From Acidobacteriota bacterium (lineage in GTDB: Bacteria > Acidobacteriota > Blastocatellia > RBC074): a stretch of 64,000 nt of DNA. Shown here piece after piece: positions 32,636-41,139 of the stretch (positions within the stretch are counted from its first letter, which is position 1; each line of letters starts with the position of its first letter). The notes beneath the pieces are model-generated. The model made no database searches. It was not told the origin of the DNA and saw only the letters and a list, made by a program, of their open reading frames with translations. Position numbers and translations under genes: made by a program. The DNA lies in assembly GCA_016196035.1 (NCBI GenBank), contig JACPYM010000031.1:62001-126000 (forward strand). Direction: 5' to 3'.

Positions 32636-35512
32636 ATGTCCGAACTGGAAGCGATCATCGTGCGCGGTGCGCGCGTTAATAATCTGAAAAACATCACGTT
32701 CACTCTCCCCTTCAACCAACTCACCGTCGTCACTGGCGTCAGCGGCTCCGGCAAGTCTTCGCTGGCGTTCGATACCGTCTACGCCGAAGGGCAGCGGCGT
32801 TACGTCGAATCGTTGTCGGCGTATGCACGCCAGTTTCTCGAACGCATGGACAAGCCGGATGTGGATGAAGTGCTCGGCATCTGTCCGGCGATTGCCATTA
32901 ATCAGAAAAATTCGACGCGCAATCCGCGTTCGACCGTGGCGACGCAGACCGAGATTTACGATTACTTGCGGTTGCTGTTTGCGCGCATCGGCACGACGTT
33001 CTGTTACAACTGCGGGCAGGAAGTGAAACGCGACACGCCCCAATCCATCGCCGATGAAGTGCTGGCGTTGCCGACGGGCACGCGCTTTTACGTCCTGTTT
33101 CCCGCTGCGGCGGGCACCGAATACGTGCACGAAGAGCAGGTTCCCGAAGCCATCAATGGCGCGAAAAAGAAACGCGGCAAGGCAGCTCCGAAAAAGCCCG
33201 CGATCAACGTGCAGGCCCATTTGATGAGCCTGCTGCAACGCGGCTTCACGCGCCTGTTCACTGTCGCCGATCAACAGACCATTGAATTGCAAACGCCCGA
33301 CAGTTTTACCGGCAAGGATTTTGACGGCGTGTATGTGTTAGTAGATCGTTTGGCGGTGCGCGACGACGTGCGTTCGCGGCTGGTGGATTCGGTCGAGACT
33401 TGTTACCGCGACGGGCATGGGCAGGCGGTGATTCAAACCGTGGGCGATAACCCACAGACGTTGGTTTACGCCGAAAAGTTTGCCTGCAAGCGTTGCAACA
33501 TTGCTTACGTGCTGCCCGAACCGCAGCTCTTCAGCTTCAACAATCCGTTCGGTGCGTGCCCCAATTGCCAGGGCTTCGGCAACACAATCGGCGTGGATTT
33601 CAATCTGGTCATTCCCAATCGCGAATTGTCGCTCAAGGACGGGGCTATCGAACCGTTCACCAAACCGGCCTGGGAAGATTGGCGTGACGCGGTGCTCACC
33701 TTCGCCAAACGCGAGGGCATTCCCGCCGATGCGCCGTTTGCCAATCTGACGGCTGAACAGCAAAAAGCCGTGATCGAGGGGCGCACCGGGTTCAAAGGCA
33801 TCACGGGCTTTTTCGATTATCTCGAAACCAAAAAGTACAAGCTGCACATCCGCGTTTTCCTCTCGAAATACCGCGGCTACACGCGCTGTCCGCACTGCGC
33901 GGGCGGACGGTTACGGCAAGAAGCGCGCGCGGTCAAAATCAACGGGCGTTCGTTGGGCGAAGTCAGCGCGCTTTCCATCCGCGATGCGCGCGCCTTTTTC
34001 AACGGCTTGCAACTGACCGTTGAGCAGATGGCGATTGCCGACCGGTTGCTGAAAGAGATCACTTCGCGGCTGAAGTTTTTGAATGATGTCGGCCTGGATT
34101 ACCTCTCGCTGGATCGGCTGGCCTCGACGCTGTCGGGCGGCGAGGCGCAGCGCATTCAACTCGCCACGCATCTGGGGTCGTCGCTGGTCGGCGCGCTGTA
34201 CGTGCTGGATGAGCCGAGCATCGGCTTGCATCCGCGTGATGGGGCGCGACTGATCAAACTGCTCGAAAACCTGCGCGACATCGGCAACACCGTGTTGGTG
34301 GTCGAACACGACGCCGAGATGATGCGCAACGCCGATCACATCCTCGACATCGGCCCCGGCGCGGGCGAACTCGGCGGCGAAGTGATTTACGAAGGCGCTT
34401 TCGCCGGGTTGCTCAAACACGAAGCCTCGCTGACGGGCCGCTACCTGCGCCACGAATTGCAGATCAAGGCGCCGACCGAACATCGCCCGCGCGGCAAGCA
34501 TTCGATTCAACTGCGCGGCGCGCGCGAAAACAATTTGCAAAAGCTGGATGTCGAAATCCCGCTCGGCCAACTCGTTTGCGTCACCGGCGTGTCGGGCAGC
34601 GGTAAATCCACGCTCGTGCACACCTGCCTCTTCGCCGGATTGAAACACCAGCGCGGCGATTGGCAAGGCAACGTCGGCCAGTTCGCCTCGCTCGAAGGCG
34701 GCAAGTACCTAGACGACATCATTCTCGTAGACCAATCGCCCATTGGTCGCACACCGCGCTCGAATCCGGTGACGTACATCAAGGTCTACGACCTCATCCG
34801 CGAAGCCTTTGCCGAAACGCGCGAGGCGCAGGCACGCGGTTACAACCCCTCGCATTTTTCCTTCAACGTGCCCGGCGGTCGTTGCGAAACCTGCCAAGGC
34901 GACGGCACCGTCACCGTCGAAATGCAGTTCCTGGCCGATGTCGAACTGGTGTGCGAAGAGTGCAAAGGCACGCGCTTCAAATCCACGCTGCTCGAAGTCA
35001 AATATCGCGGCAAGAACATCCACGAAGTCCTCAACCTGACCGTGCGCGAAGCTATCGCCTTTTTCCAGCCCTTGCCGCGTATCGCGTCGAAGCTGAAAGT
35101 GCTGGACGATGTCGGCCTCGGTTATCTGCGCCTAGGCCAATCGGCGACCACGTTGTCGGGCGGCGAGGCCCAGCGCGTCAAACTGGCTTCTTACTTGACC
35201 AAAAAGGCGGGCGATCAATCGCTGTACATTTTTGATGAGCCGACGACTGGGTTGCACTTCGACGACATCAACAAACTGCTGGCGTCATTTCGCCGCTTGC
35301 TCGAAGCGGGCGCGTCCTTGATCGTGATCGAACACAACCTGGATGTCATCAAGACGGCGGACTGGATCATTGACCTGGGGCCGGAAGGCGGTGTGGGCGG
35401 CGGCGAATTAATTGCAGAAGGGCCGCCGGAAGCGATTATGCAGGTGGCAGAGTCGTATACCGGGCAGTATTTGCGGGCACATTTGCAACACGTGTCAGTA
35501 GCCCGACCGTGA
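32636..35512 (+). CDS. uvrA: Excinuclease ABC subunit A
   Basis: A 958-residue damage-recognition ATPase of nucleotide excision repair. Walker A motifs GVSGSGKSS (near residue 31) and GVSGSGKST in the second half, two LSGGEAQR signatures, and the zinc-binding Cys clusters (CPNCQGFG and CETCQGDG...CEECKG) are all present. ATG 32636 has AGGAG upstream. The dimer would load UvrB onto lesions; uvrB is not in the window. The final residues HVSVARP and the stop fall inside palindrome 12, so the C-terminus has probably been changed by it. Confidence 0.96.
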   Translation: MSELEAIIVRGARVNNLKNITFTLPFNQLTVVTGVSGSGKSSLAFDTVYAEGQRRYVESLSAYARQFLERMDKPDVDEVLGICPAIAINQKNSTRNPRSTVATQTEIYDYLRLLFARIGTTFCYNCGQEVKRDTPQSIADEVLALPTGTRFYVLFPAAAGTEYVHEEQVPEAINGAKKKRGKAAPKKPAINVQAHLMSLLQRGFTRLFTVADQQTIELQTPDSFTGKDFDGVYVLVDRLAVRDDVRSRLVDSVETCYRDGHGQAVIQTVGDNPQTLVYAEKFACKRCNIAYVLPEPQLFSFNNPFGACPNCQGFGNTIGVDFNLVIPNRELSLKDGAIEPFTKPAWEDWRDAVLTFAKREGIPADAPFANLTAEQQKAVIEGRTGFKGITGFFDYLETKKYKLHIRVFLSKYRGYTRCPHCAGGRLRQEARAVKINGRSLGEVSALSIRDARAFFNGLQLTVEQMAIADRLLKEITSRLKFLNDVGLDYLSLDRLASTLSGGEAQRIQLATHLGSSLVGALYVLDEPSIGLHPRDGARLIKLLENLRDIGNTVLVVEHDAEMMRNADHILDIGPGAGELGGEVIYEGAFAGLLKHEASLTGRYLRHELQIKAPTEHRPRGKHSIQLRGARENNLQKLDVEIPLGQLVCVTGVSGSGKSTLVHTCLFAGLKHQRGDWQGNVGQFASLEGGKYLDDIILVDQSPIGRTPRSNPVTYIKVYDLIREAFAETREAQARGYNPSHFSFNVPGGRCETCQGDGTVTVEMQFLADVELVCEECKGTRFKSTLLEVKYRGKNIHEVLNLTVREAIAFFQPLPRIASKLKVLDDVGLGYLRLGQSATTLSGGEAQRVKLASYLTKKAGDQSLYIFDEPTTGLHFDDINKLLASFRRLLEAGASLIVIEHNLDVIKTADWIIDLGPEGGVGGGELIAEGPPEAIMQVAESYTGQYLRAHLQHVSVARP

Positions 35513-35588
35513 GGGAGGGCGGGTGTCTAAGCCGGCCCATTGACTCGGCGCGCGAGCCTGCCCTCCCACACGGTCGGGCTACTGACAC
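35492..35588. repeat. Long-arm palindrome 12, overlapping the uvrA stop
   Basis: Positions 35492-35520 and 35560-35588 are 29-nt complements with one mismatch. The outer GTGTCAGTAGCCCG equals that of palindrome 7 at 12577-12651. It lies between uvrA and the convergent Uma2 gene and supplies the uvrA stop. Confidence 0.93.
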
Positions 35589-35592
35589 ACCG

Positions 35593-36258
35593 TTATTCGT
35601 CAAGTTCTTCCACGTCTGGCAACTCGGCTTCGTCCGGCGGGAATTCGACGCGGTCGTACAGTTCGGCGAGCAACAGCGTGCAGCCGATGCTTGCCAAAGG
35701 GACGTGTTGCTCCAATCCTTCATACCGGCGGTACAACCAACTGCCATCCGCTTGGCGCTGGAAATGCTCGACCAGCGGCGCGCTTTGCGAGACCAGCACG
35801 TAATCGCGCAAGGTCGGATTCCATTTGCCGTAGCGTTGAAATTTCAAATTACGGTCGCGCAGTTCGGTCGAAGGCGAAAGCACTTCAAAGATGGCTGTTG
35901 GATTGGTGACGACGTCTTTGAAGTCGTCCAGTAATTCCGGCTCTCCGCAAATCACTACGGCATCGGGGTACGAAAACAAGCCTTTCGGTTTGCGCGGATT
36001 GTAAGGCAGTGGGCCACTGAGAATTTTGGTGTCTTTGGTACGCGCGCGGCAAGGCTTGCCCTTGAGTTGTTGCTGCAAGTCAGCCGCCAAATTGAGGCTG
36101 ACATCGCCATGTGCCCAGCTTTCCCCCGCCATTTCGTAAATCTCGCCGTCCAAGTATTCGTGCCGTTCGTCGGCGTCGCGTTCAAGGCGCAAATACTCTT
36201 CGGGCGTGTAGCGCGGTGCGGGCGGTTGTGGTGGCAGCTTGCTTTGCGGTGTTGCCAT
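35593..36258 (-). CDS. Uma2-family (DUF820) putative restriction endonuclease-like protein
   Basis: A 221-residue protein with the Uma2 PD-(D/E)xK-like fold: YTPEEYLRLE and DERHEYLDGEIY at the N-terminus, YPDAVVIC with the active Asp, and FEVLSPSTELRDRNLKFQRY with the Glu and the distal Lys. Uma2 genes are numerous in cyanobacteria and some Acidobacteria, usually alone and of unknown function. It is possibly a nuclease; no methyltransferase is next to it. Confidence 0.85.
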   Translation of the reverse strand: MATPQSKLPPQPPAPRYTPEEYLRLERDADERHEYLDGEIYEMAGESWAHGDVSLNLAADLQQQLKGKPCRARTKDTKILSGPLPYNPRKPKGLFSYPDAVVICGEPELLDDFKDVVTNPTAIFEVLSPSTELRDRNLKFQRYGKWNPTLRDYVLVSQSAPLVEHFQRQADGSWLYRRYEGLEQHVPLASIGCTLLLAELYDRVEFPPDEAELPDVEELDE

Positions 36259-36315
36259 TTGGTTTTTCCTCCTTGCTAAAAACGAACTGATCTTAACCCA
36301 GCGATTGAAGGTTTG

Positions 36316-38931
36316 TCAGCGTTTGCCAGCCGCCGCTTCCAAAGGATTCTCAGGCCAGGCGTGGCGCGGATAGCGGCGGCTGAGTTCGCGCCGAATGGCC
36401 GGGTAATGGCGTTGCCAGAAACCCGCCAGATCGCTCGTCACTTGCACCGCGCGCTGATTGGGCGCGAGCAGATGCAGCACCAAGGCGACACGGCCACCGG
36501 CAATTTTCGGCCCTTCTTTCATGCCGAAAAAATCCTGCAAGCGCGACTCGATCCAGGGTGTTTGGTGACGCGTGTAATTGACGCGCACCTGGCGGCGTCC
36601 GGTTAGCGTGATGGCATCGGGCGCATGTTGGGCGAGCAGGCGTTGCTGTTCGTTGGTCAGTTGTTGTCGCAGGACTTCAACCAATCCGCCCTTACTGGCT
36701 GCCGCGCGCAACTCGGCGAAGCTTTTCAAGCCGTCGCAAAGCTGCACCAAAGCTTGCTGAATTTCTGCTTCGCCAAAGTTGGGCAAGTTGGCTTCGGGAA
36801 AAGCGGCGGCGATGAAATCAGCACGCGCGCAAAACTGTTCGACCTTTTCGGGGTCTACGAATTTCTGCAAACCGGTGGCCAGCGCGGCTTCGGCCAGCAC
36901 GTGCGCAGCTTCAGGCCCGTGGATTTGCTGGACGCGGCTTTCATCAAGCACCAGTTGGTCGTAAAGCAGTCGCTGGAAGACTTCGACGCGCTCGGCCTGG
37001 GCGTTCCAACGCGCTTCGGTGACTTCGCGCAACTGGTCGGCAAAGAGATCAATCAGCGATTCGGGTTTGATTTCCGAAGCGAGCCGCACCAGCGTGCTGC
37101 CGCGCTGCCCGGCTGCGACGTTGCGTTGCTCGGCATCCAGCGCGAGCAGGAAAGCGCTTTGTTGGACGACGCTGGCTTCGGACAATTCAGCCGCACCGCC
37201 CGCGCACAGCAATAGCTCGCGATTGTCGCCTTTCAGTGTGCGGCGTTTGGCGACGCGGTCGGGATACCCGGCTAGTAAGGCAAGCAACAGGGCTTCGTCT
37301 GTGTCTGAGGCTGGCCCTGGGTACGCACGCATCCCTGCGTGCCGGTGATCGTTCGCCCCTCGGCTCGCAGCGTTATCCTTTGCGCACAACCGCACCAGTT
37401 GTTTGCGCACGCGCTCCACGGCCAACACCGTGCCGACTTCCAAATCCATTTCCTGCAAGCGTCCCGGCGCGAAGTTGACGCGGGCGGCTTCGGCAAAACG
37501 ATCCAGCCGTTCGAGCACATCGCTCGGCCCGGTGTGTTTGGCGCGGCACGGCGCGCGTGGCCCGCCCGCAAAGAGGTTGCTGGCGTGGATGTCGCGTTCG
37601 CCAAGTAGCGCCGCGATGGTGCAGGCGTCCGCCGCCGCGCCGCGCGTTTCGGCTTCGACCAGCAAGCGCGCCTGGCGTGGATGCAGCGGGAAGCGCAGCA
37701 TCCGTCTGCCGATTTCGGTGAGGCGACCTTGCGCATCAAGCGCGCCGAGTTTGCGCAGCAATTCATCGGCTGCATTGAGGGCTGGCGTCGCGGGCGCTTC
37801 AAACCAAGCAAAGTCGGATAAGTCAGCGATGCCCGCCGCGTGCAATTCGAGCGCAGCTTCGGCCAGATCGAGGCGCTGGATTTCGGGCGCATCGTGCTTG
37901 GGGCGGACTTGGAAGTCTTGCGCGGTGAACAACCGCAAACAGCGTCCGGGCCGTGTGCGACCGGCGCGCCCAGCGCGTTGTGTGGCGGAGGCTTGGCTGA
38001 TGCGTTGGACTTGCAACGTGGGCAAGCCCGACCAGGGCGAATGCGCGGCGACGCGGGCGAGGCCGGAATCAATCACCGCGACGACGCCGTCAATCGTGAC
38101 GGAGCTTTCGGCGACATTGGTCGAGAGGATCACTTTGCGTTGCGCGGCAGGCGTGACGGCGCGGTCTTGCTCAGTAGGTGAAAGCTCGCCGTGCAGGGGC
38201 AGCACGAGCAAGTCGTGTTGTGTGGCCAGCGTTGCGCATGCGGCTTGGGCGCGGCGAATCTCTGCCGCGCCGGGCAGGAAGACGAGCACATCGCCGTCGA
38301 GCTTTTCATTCAACAAACGCTGCAAGGCTGCGACGACCTGTTCGGCCAATGGGCGCTGATCTTCGCGGGGCGCGTGTTCGATGGCGACGTCGAATCGTTT
38401 GCCCTCTGATCGCAACACGGGCGCTTGCAGAAACGCGGCCACGGGCGCGGCGTCGAGCGTGGCCGACATGGCGACCAGCTTTAAGTCAGGCCGCGTGGTT
38501 CGTTGCAGGCGGCGCAGCAACGCGAGCGCGAGATCGGCTTGCAGATGGCGTTCGTGGAATTCGTCGAGCACGACGATACCAACATTGCGCAGTTGCGGAT
38601 TGTGGAGCAGCTTGCGCGTCAGCACGCCTTCGGTCAGGAAGCGCAGGCGTGTTTGCGGGCTGGCGACTTCTTCAAAGCGGACTTGATAGCCGACGGTTTC
38701 GCCCAGGCGCGCGCCGCGCTCTTCGGCGACGCGGTGCGCGGCCAGGCGCGTGGCGAGGCGGCGCGGTTCGAGCACCCAGACTTCGCCTTTGACGATGTGG
38801 GCGTCAAGCAAGGCGGCGGGCACACGCGTGGTTTTGCCCGCACCGGGTGGGGCTTCGAGCACTAAGTTGGCGGATTGCCGGAATTGGGCGATGAGGGCGG
38901 GCAGGACGTCGTCAATGGGAAGTGGCTGCAT
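36316..38931 (-). CDS. hrpB: ATP-dependent RNA helicase HrpB
   Basis: An 871-residue DEAH/RHA helicase. APPGAGKTTRVP is Walker A, LDEFHERHLQAD the DEAH-like box (DEFHER is typical of HrpB), SATLD motif III, and TNVAESSVTIDGV plus QRAGRAGRTRPG the C-terminal motor motifs; the HrpB-specific C-terminal domain follows with EGPKIAGGR. ATG 38931 is chosen since the longer frame adds unrelated residues. At 37316-37342 the gene carries a 27-bp in-frame insert related to one arm of the palindrome at 54827-54948, coding HAGMRAYPG just before the conserved LLLALLAGYPDRVA. Confidence 0.93.
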   Translation of the reverse strand: MQPLPIDDVLPALIAQFRQSANLVLEAPPGAGKTTRVPAALLDAHIVKGEVWVLEPRRLATRLAAHRVAEERGARLGETVGYQVRFEEVASPQTRLRFLTEGVLTRKLLHNPQLRNVGIVVLDEFHERHLQADLALALLRRLQRTTRPDLKLVAMSATLDAAPVAAFLQAPVLRSEGKRFDVAIEHAPREDQRPLAEQVVAALQRLLNEKLDGDVLVFLPGAAEIRRAQAACATLATQHDLLVLPLHGELSPTEQDRAVTPAAQRKVILSTNVAESSVTIDGVVAVIDSGLARVAAHSPWSGLPTLQVQRISQASATQRAGRAGRTRPGRCLRLFTAQDFQVRPKHDAPEIQRLDLAEAALELHAAGIADLSDFAWFEAPATPALNAADELLRKLGALDAQGRLTEIGRRMLRFPLHPRQARLLVEAETRGAAADACTIAALLGERDIHASNLFAGGPRAPCRAKHTGPSDVLERLDRFAEAARVNFAPGRLQEMDLEVGTVLAVERVRKQLVRLCAKDNAASRGANDHRHAGMRAYPGPASDTDEALLLALLAGYPDRVAKRRTLKGDNRELLLCAGGAAELSEASVVQQSAFLLALDAEQRNVAAGQRGSTLVRLASEIKPESLIDLFADQLREVTEARWNAQAERVEVFQRLLYDQLVLDESRVQQIHGPEAAHVLAEAALATGLQKFVDPEKVEQFCARADFIAAAFPEANLPNFGEAEIQQALVQLCDGLKSFAELRAAASKGGLVEVLRQQLTNEQQRLLAQHAPDAITLTGRRQVRVNYTRHQTPWIESRLQDFFGMKEGPKIAGGRVALVLHLLAPNQRAVQVTSDLAGFWQRHYPAIRRELSRRYPRHAWPENPLEAAAGKR
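37316..37342. repeat. Single palindrome arm inside hrpB
   Basis: These 27 bp match the 27-bp arm at 54827-54853 at about 25 of 27 positions and are in frame. No partner arm is seen nearby. The unit is itself palindromic around GCACGC and GCGTGC. Confidence 0.8.
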
Positions 38932-38989
38932 CGCGTTAGACTCAGTGGCTTCAAATTTCAGCTTGTGGCGAAGTGTTGTACTTGAGGGC

Positions 38990-39062
38990 CGATTCTTGAT
39001 TCCTGACAAGCAAAAAATGAGCGCTGATTTTCTGCTGAGCAAGAATCAGGAACCGGGAATCA
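38990..39062. repeat. Weak palindrome with TTCCTGA words
   Basis: GATTCTTGATTCCTGA-type words near 38990-39009 are complemented by AATCAGGAACCGGGAATCAG-like sequence near 39043-39062. It resembles the TCCTGAT palindrome at 10402-10503 and lies between the 90-residue gene and hrpB. Confidence 0.6.
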
Positions 39063-39111
39063 GTTTGCGCCCGCAGCGCTAAGTTTCTCTTCAATTTTGG
39101 AACTATTGAGA

Positions 39112-39384
39112 CTACTTCCGCCCCAACTGAATTGCTTTCTCCTCAATGTCTTTGCGGCGTAAATAATGTCCGTCGCGCAGGAGGGAAACGTGAAAACGCT
39201 CTTCAATTAAAGGCAGATCATCGGTGGTAAGCAGCGCTTCCTGCTTTTCGCGCTCAGACATTTCCTGACAGGTGACGGTAAATGCGCCACCGATTTCATT
39301 GAAGAGGCGTTCAAATAAAGAGTTCAGGTCGGTGGTCAAAAGAGACTTCTTGCTGAAATAATTGAGTTGAACATTGGCTTCCAT
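39112..39384 (-). CDS. Unknown 90-residue partner of a C39-like peptidase
   Basis: A 90-residue protein starting at ATG 39384 with GAGGAAG 6 bp upstream, 16 bp after the stop of the C39-like gene, so the two form an operon. I do not recognise it. It is charged and mostly helical (LNSLFERLFNEIGG, SEREKQEALL, RRKDIEEKAIQLGRK) with no membrane helix and no signal peptide. It could bind or be cut by its neighbour, but no leader-peptide cleavage site of the Gly-Gly type at a convincing place is visible. Confidence 0.6.
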   Translation of the reverse strand: MEANVQLNYFSKKSLLTTDLNSLFERLFNEIGGAFTVTCQEMSEREKQEALLTTDDLPLIEERFHVSLLRDGHYLRRKDIEEKAIQLGRK

Positions 39385-39400
39385 AACTGCTTCCTCAGAA

Positions 39401-39787
39401 TCATGACGACTGCCAAACAGCACCGCTAAAAATGTCGAGAAATTCTACCACCATCATTTTACGTTCAACACCGGTGGCCGGATCACGCAAGGAAACAGTC
39501 TCGCCTGCCACCTGATCAACCACCACAAAATGACCTGGATTGCCACCGAGACGGGCGATGAAATGCCCGTGTGCGGCCAACGTCAGCAATTCCTGGTATG
39601 TGCCTTCAAGATAACCGCCTTTCCGACCGTGAGAAAACCGGTTCAGGTTTTCGGCCAGCGCTTGTGGCGTCAAGCCGCGATACCAGCCTTGGGTGAGGTT
39701 GGCTTGGAAAACCTGCACGCCCTTTTCGGCCAGCAACTGTTGCCCGCAAGCGCAGCCGCAACTATGGCGAGTCAGTTGCTTTTTCAT
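39401..39787 (-). CDS. Minimal C39-like cysteine peptidase
   Basis: A 128-residue protein that is almost only a papain-like catalytic domain. Gln 4, Cys 10, Gly, Cys 12, Ala and Cys 14 in QLTRHSCGCACG reproduce the Q-x5-C-G-x-A-C motif of family C39; His 86 in GHFVVVD and Asp 102 in RDPATG complete the triad. C39 domains cut Gly-Gly leader peptides in bacteriocin exporters, but here no ABC transporter is attached. TTG 39796 in the same frame is a less likely start. The next gene codes the 90-residue partner. Confidence 0.78.
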   Translation of the reverse strand: MKKQLTRHSCGCACGQQLLAEKGVQVFQANLTQGWYRGLTPQALAENLNRFSHGRKGGYLEGTYQELLTLAAHGHFIARLGGNPGHFVVVDQVAGETVSLRDPATGVERKMMVVEFLDIFSGAVWQSS

Positions 39788-39838
39788 GGTTGGCAATAGG
39801 CGGGCAAGACCCGCTGGCTTTGCTTTACCCGCGGTCTC

Positions 39839-39882
39839 TTGCCAAGGAATCTGCGTCCGCTTGTTCGCAGGTTCCTTGGCAA
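39839..39882 (-). terminator. Hairpin just after the DUF3500 stop
   Basis: Positions 39839-39855 and 39866-39882 are 17-nt complements with one mismatch and a 10-nt loop, 4 bp beyond the DUF3500 stop on the minus strand. No T run follows, so it may protect RNA ends or stop transcription only weakly. Confidence 0.55.
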
Positions 39883-39886
39883 CAAC

Positions 39887-40951
39887 TTATTCGCCTGCTT
39901 TATGCGGCGTGCTTTGGTAATGCTCCGCCAGCAAATCCTTGCCGAAATCGCCGTTGAAATCGCGCCAGACCGTATGAATGTGATTGTTGTTGTTCTGGGT
40001 ATCGTCGTATTCGATCATAAACGTCTTGCTCTGGATGCGGTAATAGTGCCCTTCGTTTTTGTTGATGCTGCCGGCCCAGCCAAAGTAAATCGTATCCAGC
40101 CCGGCCTTCTTCAAATTGTCGCGGCGCAGCTTGGCGACATCGTCCGGCACGCGGGCGAGATATTCGTCAATCAGCTTCATCAACTTGTCTTTTTGTTGCG
40201 CGTTGAGTTGGCTATAGGCAATGCCTTTGGGATCGAGGGGATCGGCTTTGGTCTTGCCGAGAGTGAAGATGTCGCCGGGCGCGGTCTTGTCATAAATCGC
40301 GATGGCGCGCTGTTTTTCATCCAGCAGTTGAATCAGTTCGCGGCCTTTGTCCTCTTCGTTGGGCAGTGCGCGGAAACCCGTGCGCGGGCCTTGGCGGACT
40401 TCCGCCGGGTTGTCGCCGAGTCCGAGCGGCGCATCGGCCAGCAATTCGCCTTTGATGATGGTGAAATTGAGCGAGACGTGATGGCCCTCGAAGCGCCAGC
40501 CCCATTTGTCTTTGGCGCCGGGCGTGCCGTAAATCGAGACGAAATACAGCATCTCATCGCGCGGGAAGCGGCGGTTCGGGCCTTCCAGTTCGCGCAGCAC
40601 CGGTTCGAGGCTCATGATGCCGGTGACTTTCTGGTAGCCATACGCGCTCAGCCCGGTTTGCAAAAAAGCGTGCGCGAGTTTTTGTTGCGCCTCATTCATT
40701 TCTTTGAGCGGCAGCCCCTTGCGTTCGCGCGGCACATACGTCCAATCCATGCGGTTGGCATCGTCAAAGCCGATGACGGCTTTGGCTTTCTGTTCGGGCG
40801 AAAGCGCAGCCAGGAACTTGTTGGCGGCGTCAGCCATTTGGGCGGTCGTGCGTAATTTGGCGTGGCTTTGATAGCCGAACCAGGCGACAAAAGCGGCGAC
40901 GGCCAGGTAGGCAGCAATTAAAACAGTGCGTTTGAAAGCAGGGCGTTGCAT
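39887..40951 (-). CDS. DUF3500-family protein, membrane-anchored or exported
   Basis: A 354-residue protein with an N-terminal hydrophobic segment (LIAAYLAVAAFVAWFGY) and a DUF3500 domain: FLAALSPEQKAKAVIGFDD, WRFEGHHVSLNFTI and a late YFGWAGSINKNEGHYYRIQ and EYDDTQNNNNHIHTVWRD. The family is common in Bacteroidetes, Planctomycetes and Acidobacteria and has no proven function. The conserved His pairs (EGHHVS and NHIHTV) suggest metal binding (inference). It is divergent from the DUF1080 gene. Confidence 0.85.
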   Translation of the reverse strand: MQRPAFKRTVLIAAYLAVAAFVAWFGYQSHAKLRTTAQMADAANKFLAALSPEQKAKAVIGFDDANRMDWTYVPRERKGLPLKEMNEAQQKLAHAFLQTGLSAYGYQKVTGIMSLEPVLRELEGPNRRFPRDEMLYFVSIYGTPGAKDKWGWRFEGHHVSLNFTIIKGELLADAPLGLGDNPAEVRQGPRTGFRALPNEEDKGRELIQLLDEKQRAIAIYDKTAPGDIFTLGKTKADPLDPKGIAYSQLNAQQKDKLMKLIDEYLARVPDDVAKLRRDNLKKAGLDTIYFGWAGSINKNEGHYYRIQSKTFMIEYDDTQNNNNHIHTVWRDFNGDFGKDLLAEHYQSTPHKAGE

Positions 40952-41047
40952 AGTGATCTCCGGTGAATTGGAAGTGGATCGCGATCTTTGCTAGCGGTGC
41001 GGGCAATGTATGCCGGGATACTGGGCAAGTCAATCGCTGGGCCAGAG

Positions 41048-41076
41048 TTGCCAAACTTCCGGGTCTACCCTATTTT
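41048..41076 (+). promoter_or_regulatory. Candidate promoter of the DUF1080 gene
   Basis: TTGCCA at 41048-41053 and TATTTT at 41071-41076 are 17 bp apart. The start codon at 41140 is 64 bp further on. Confidence 0.45.
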
Positions 41077-41139
41077 GATGAAGAATTTCGTTGCTACCTT
41101 CACCTCACACACTTAGATCCGAACCAAAGGAGACTGATT

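Noticed and set aside
35593-36258. Uma2 gene as part of a restriction-modification system
   Set aside because: No methyltransferase or specificity gene is nearby; neighbours are uvrA and hrpB.
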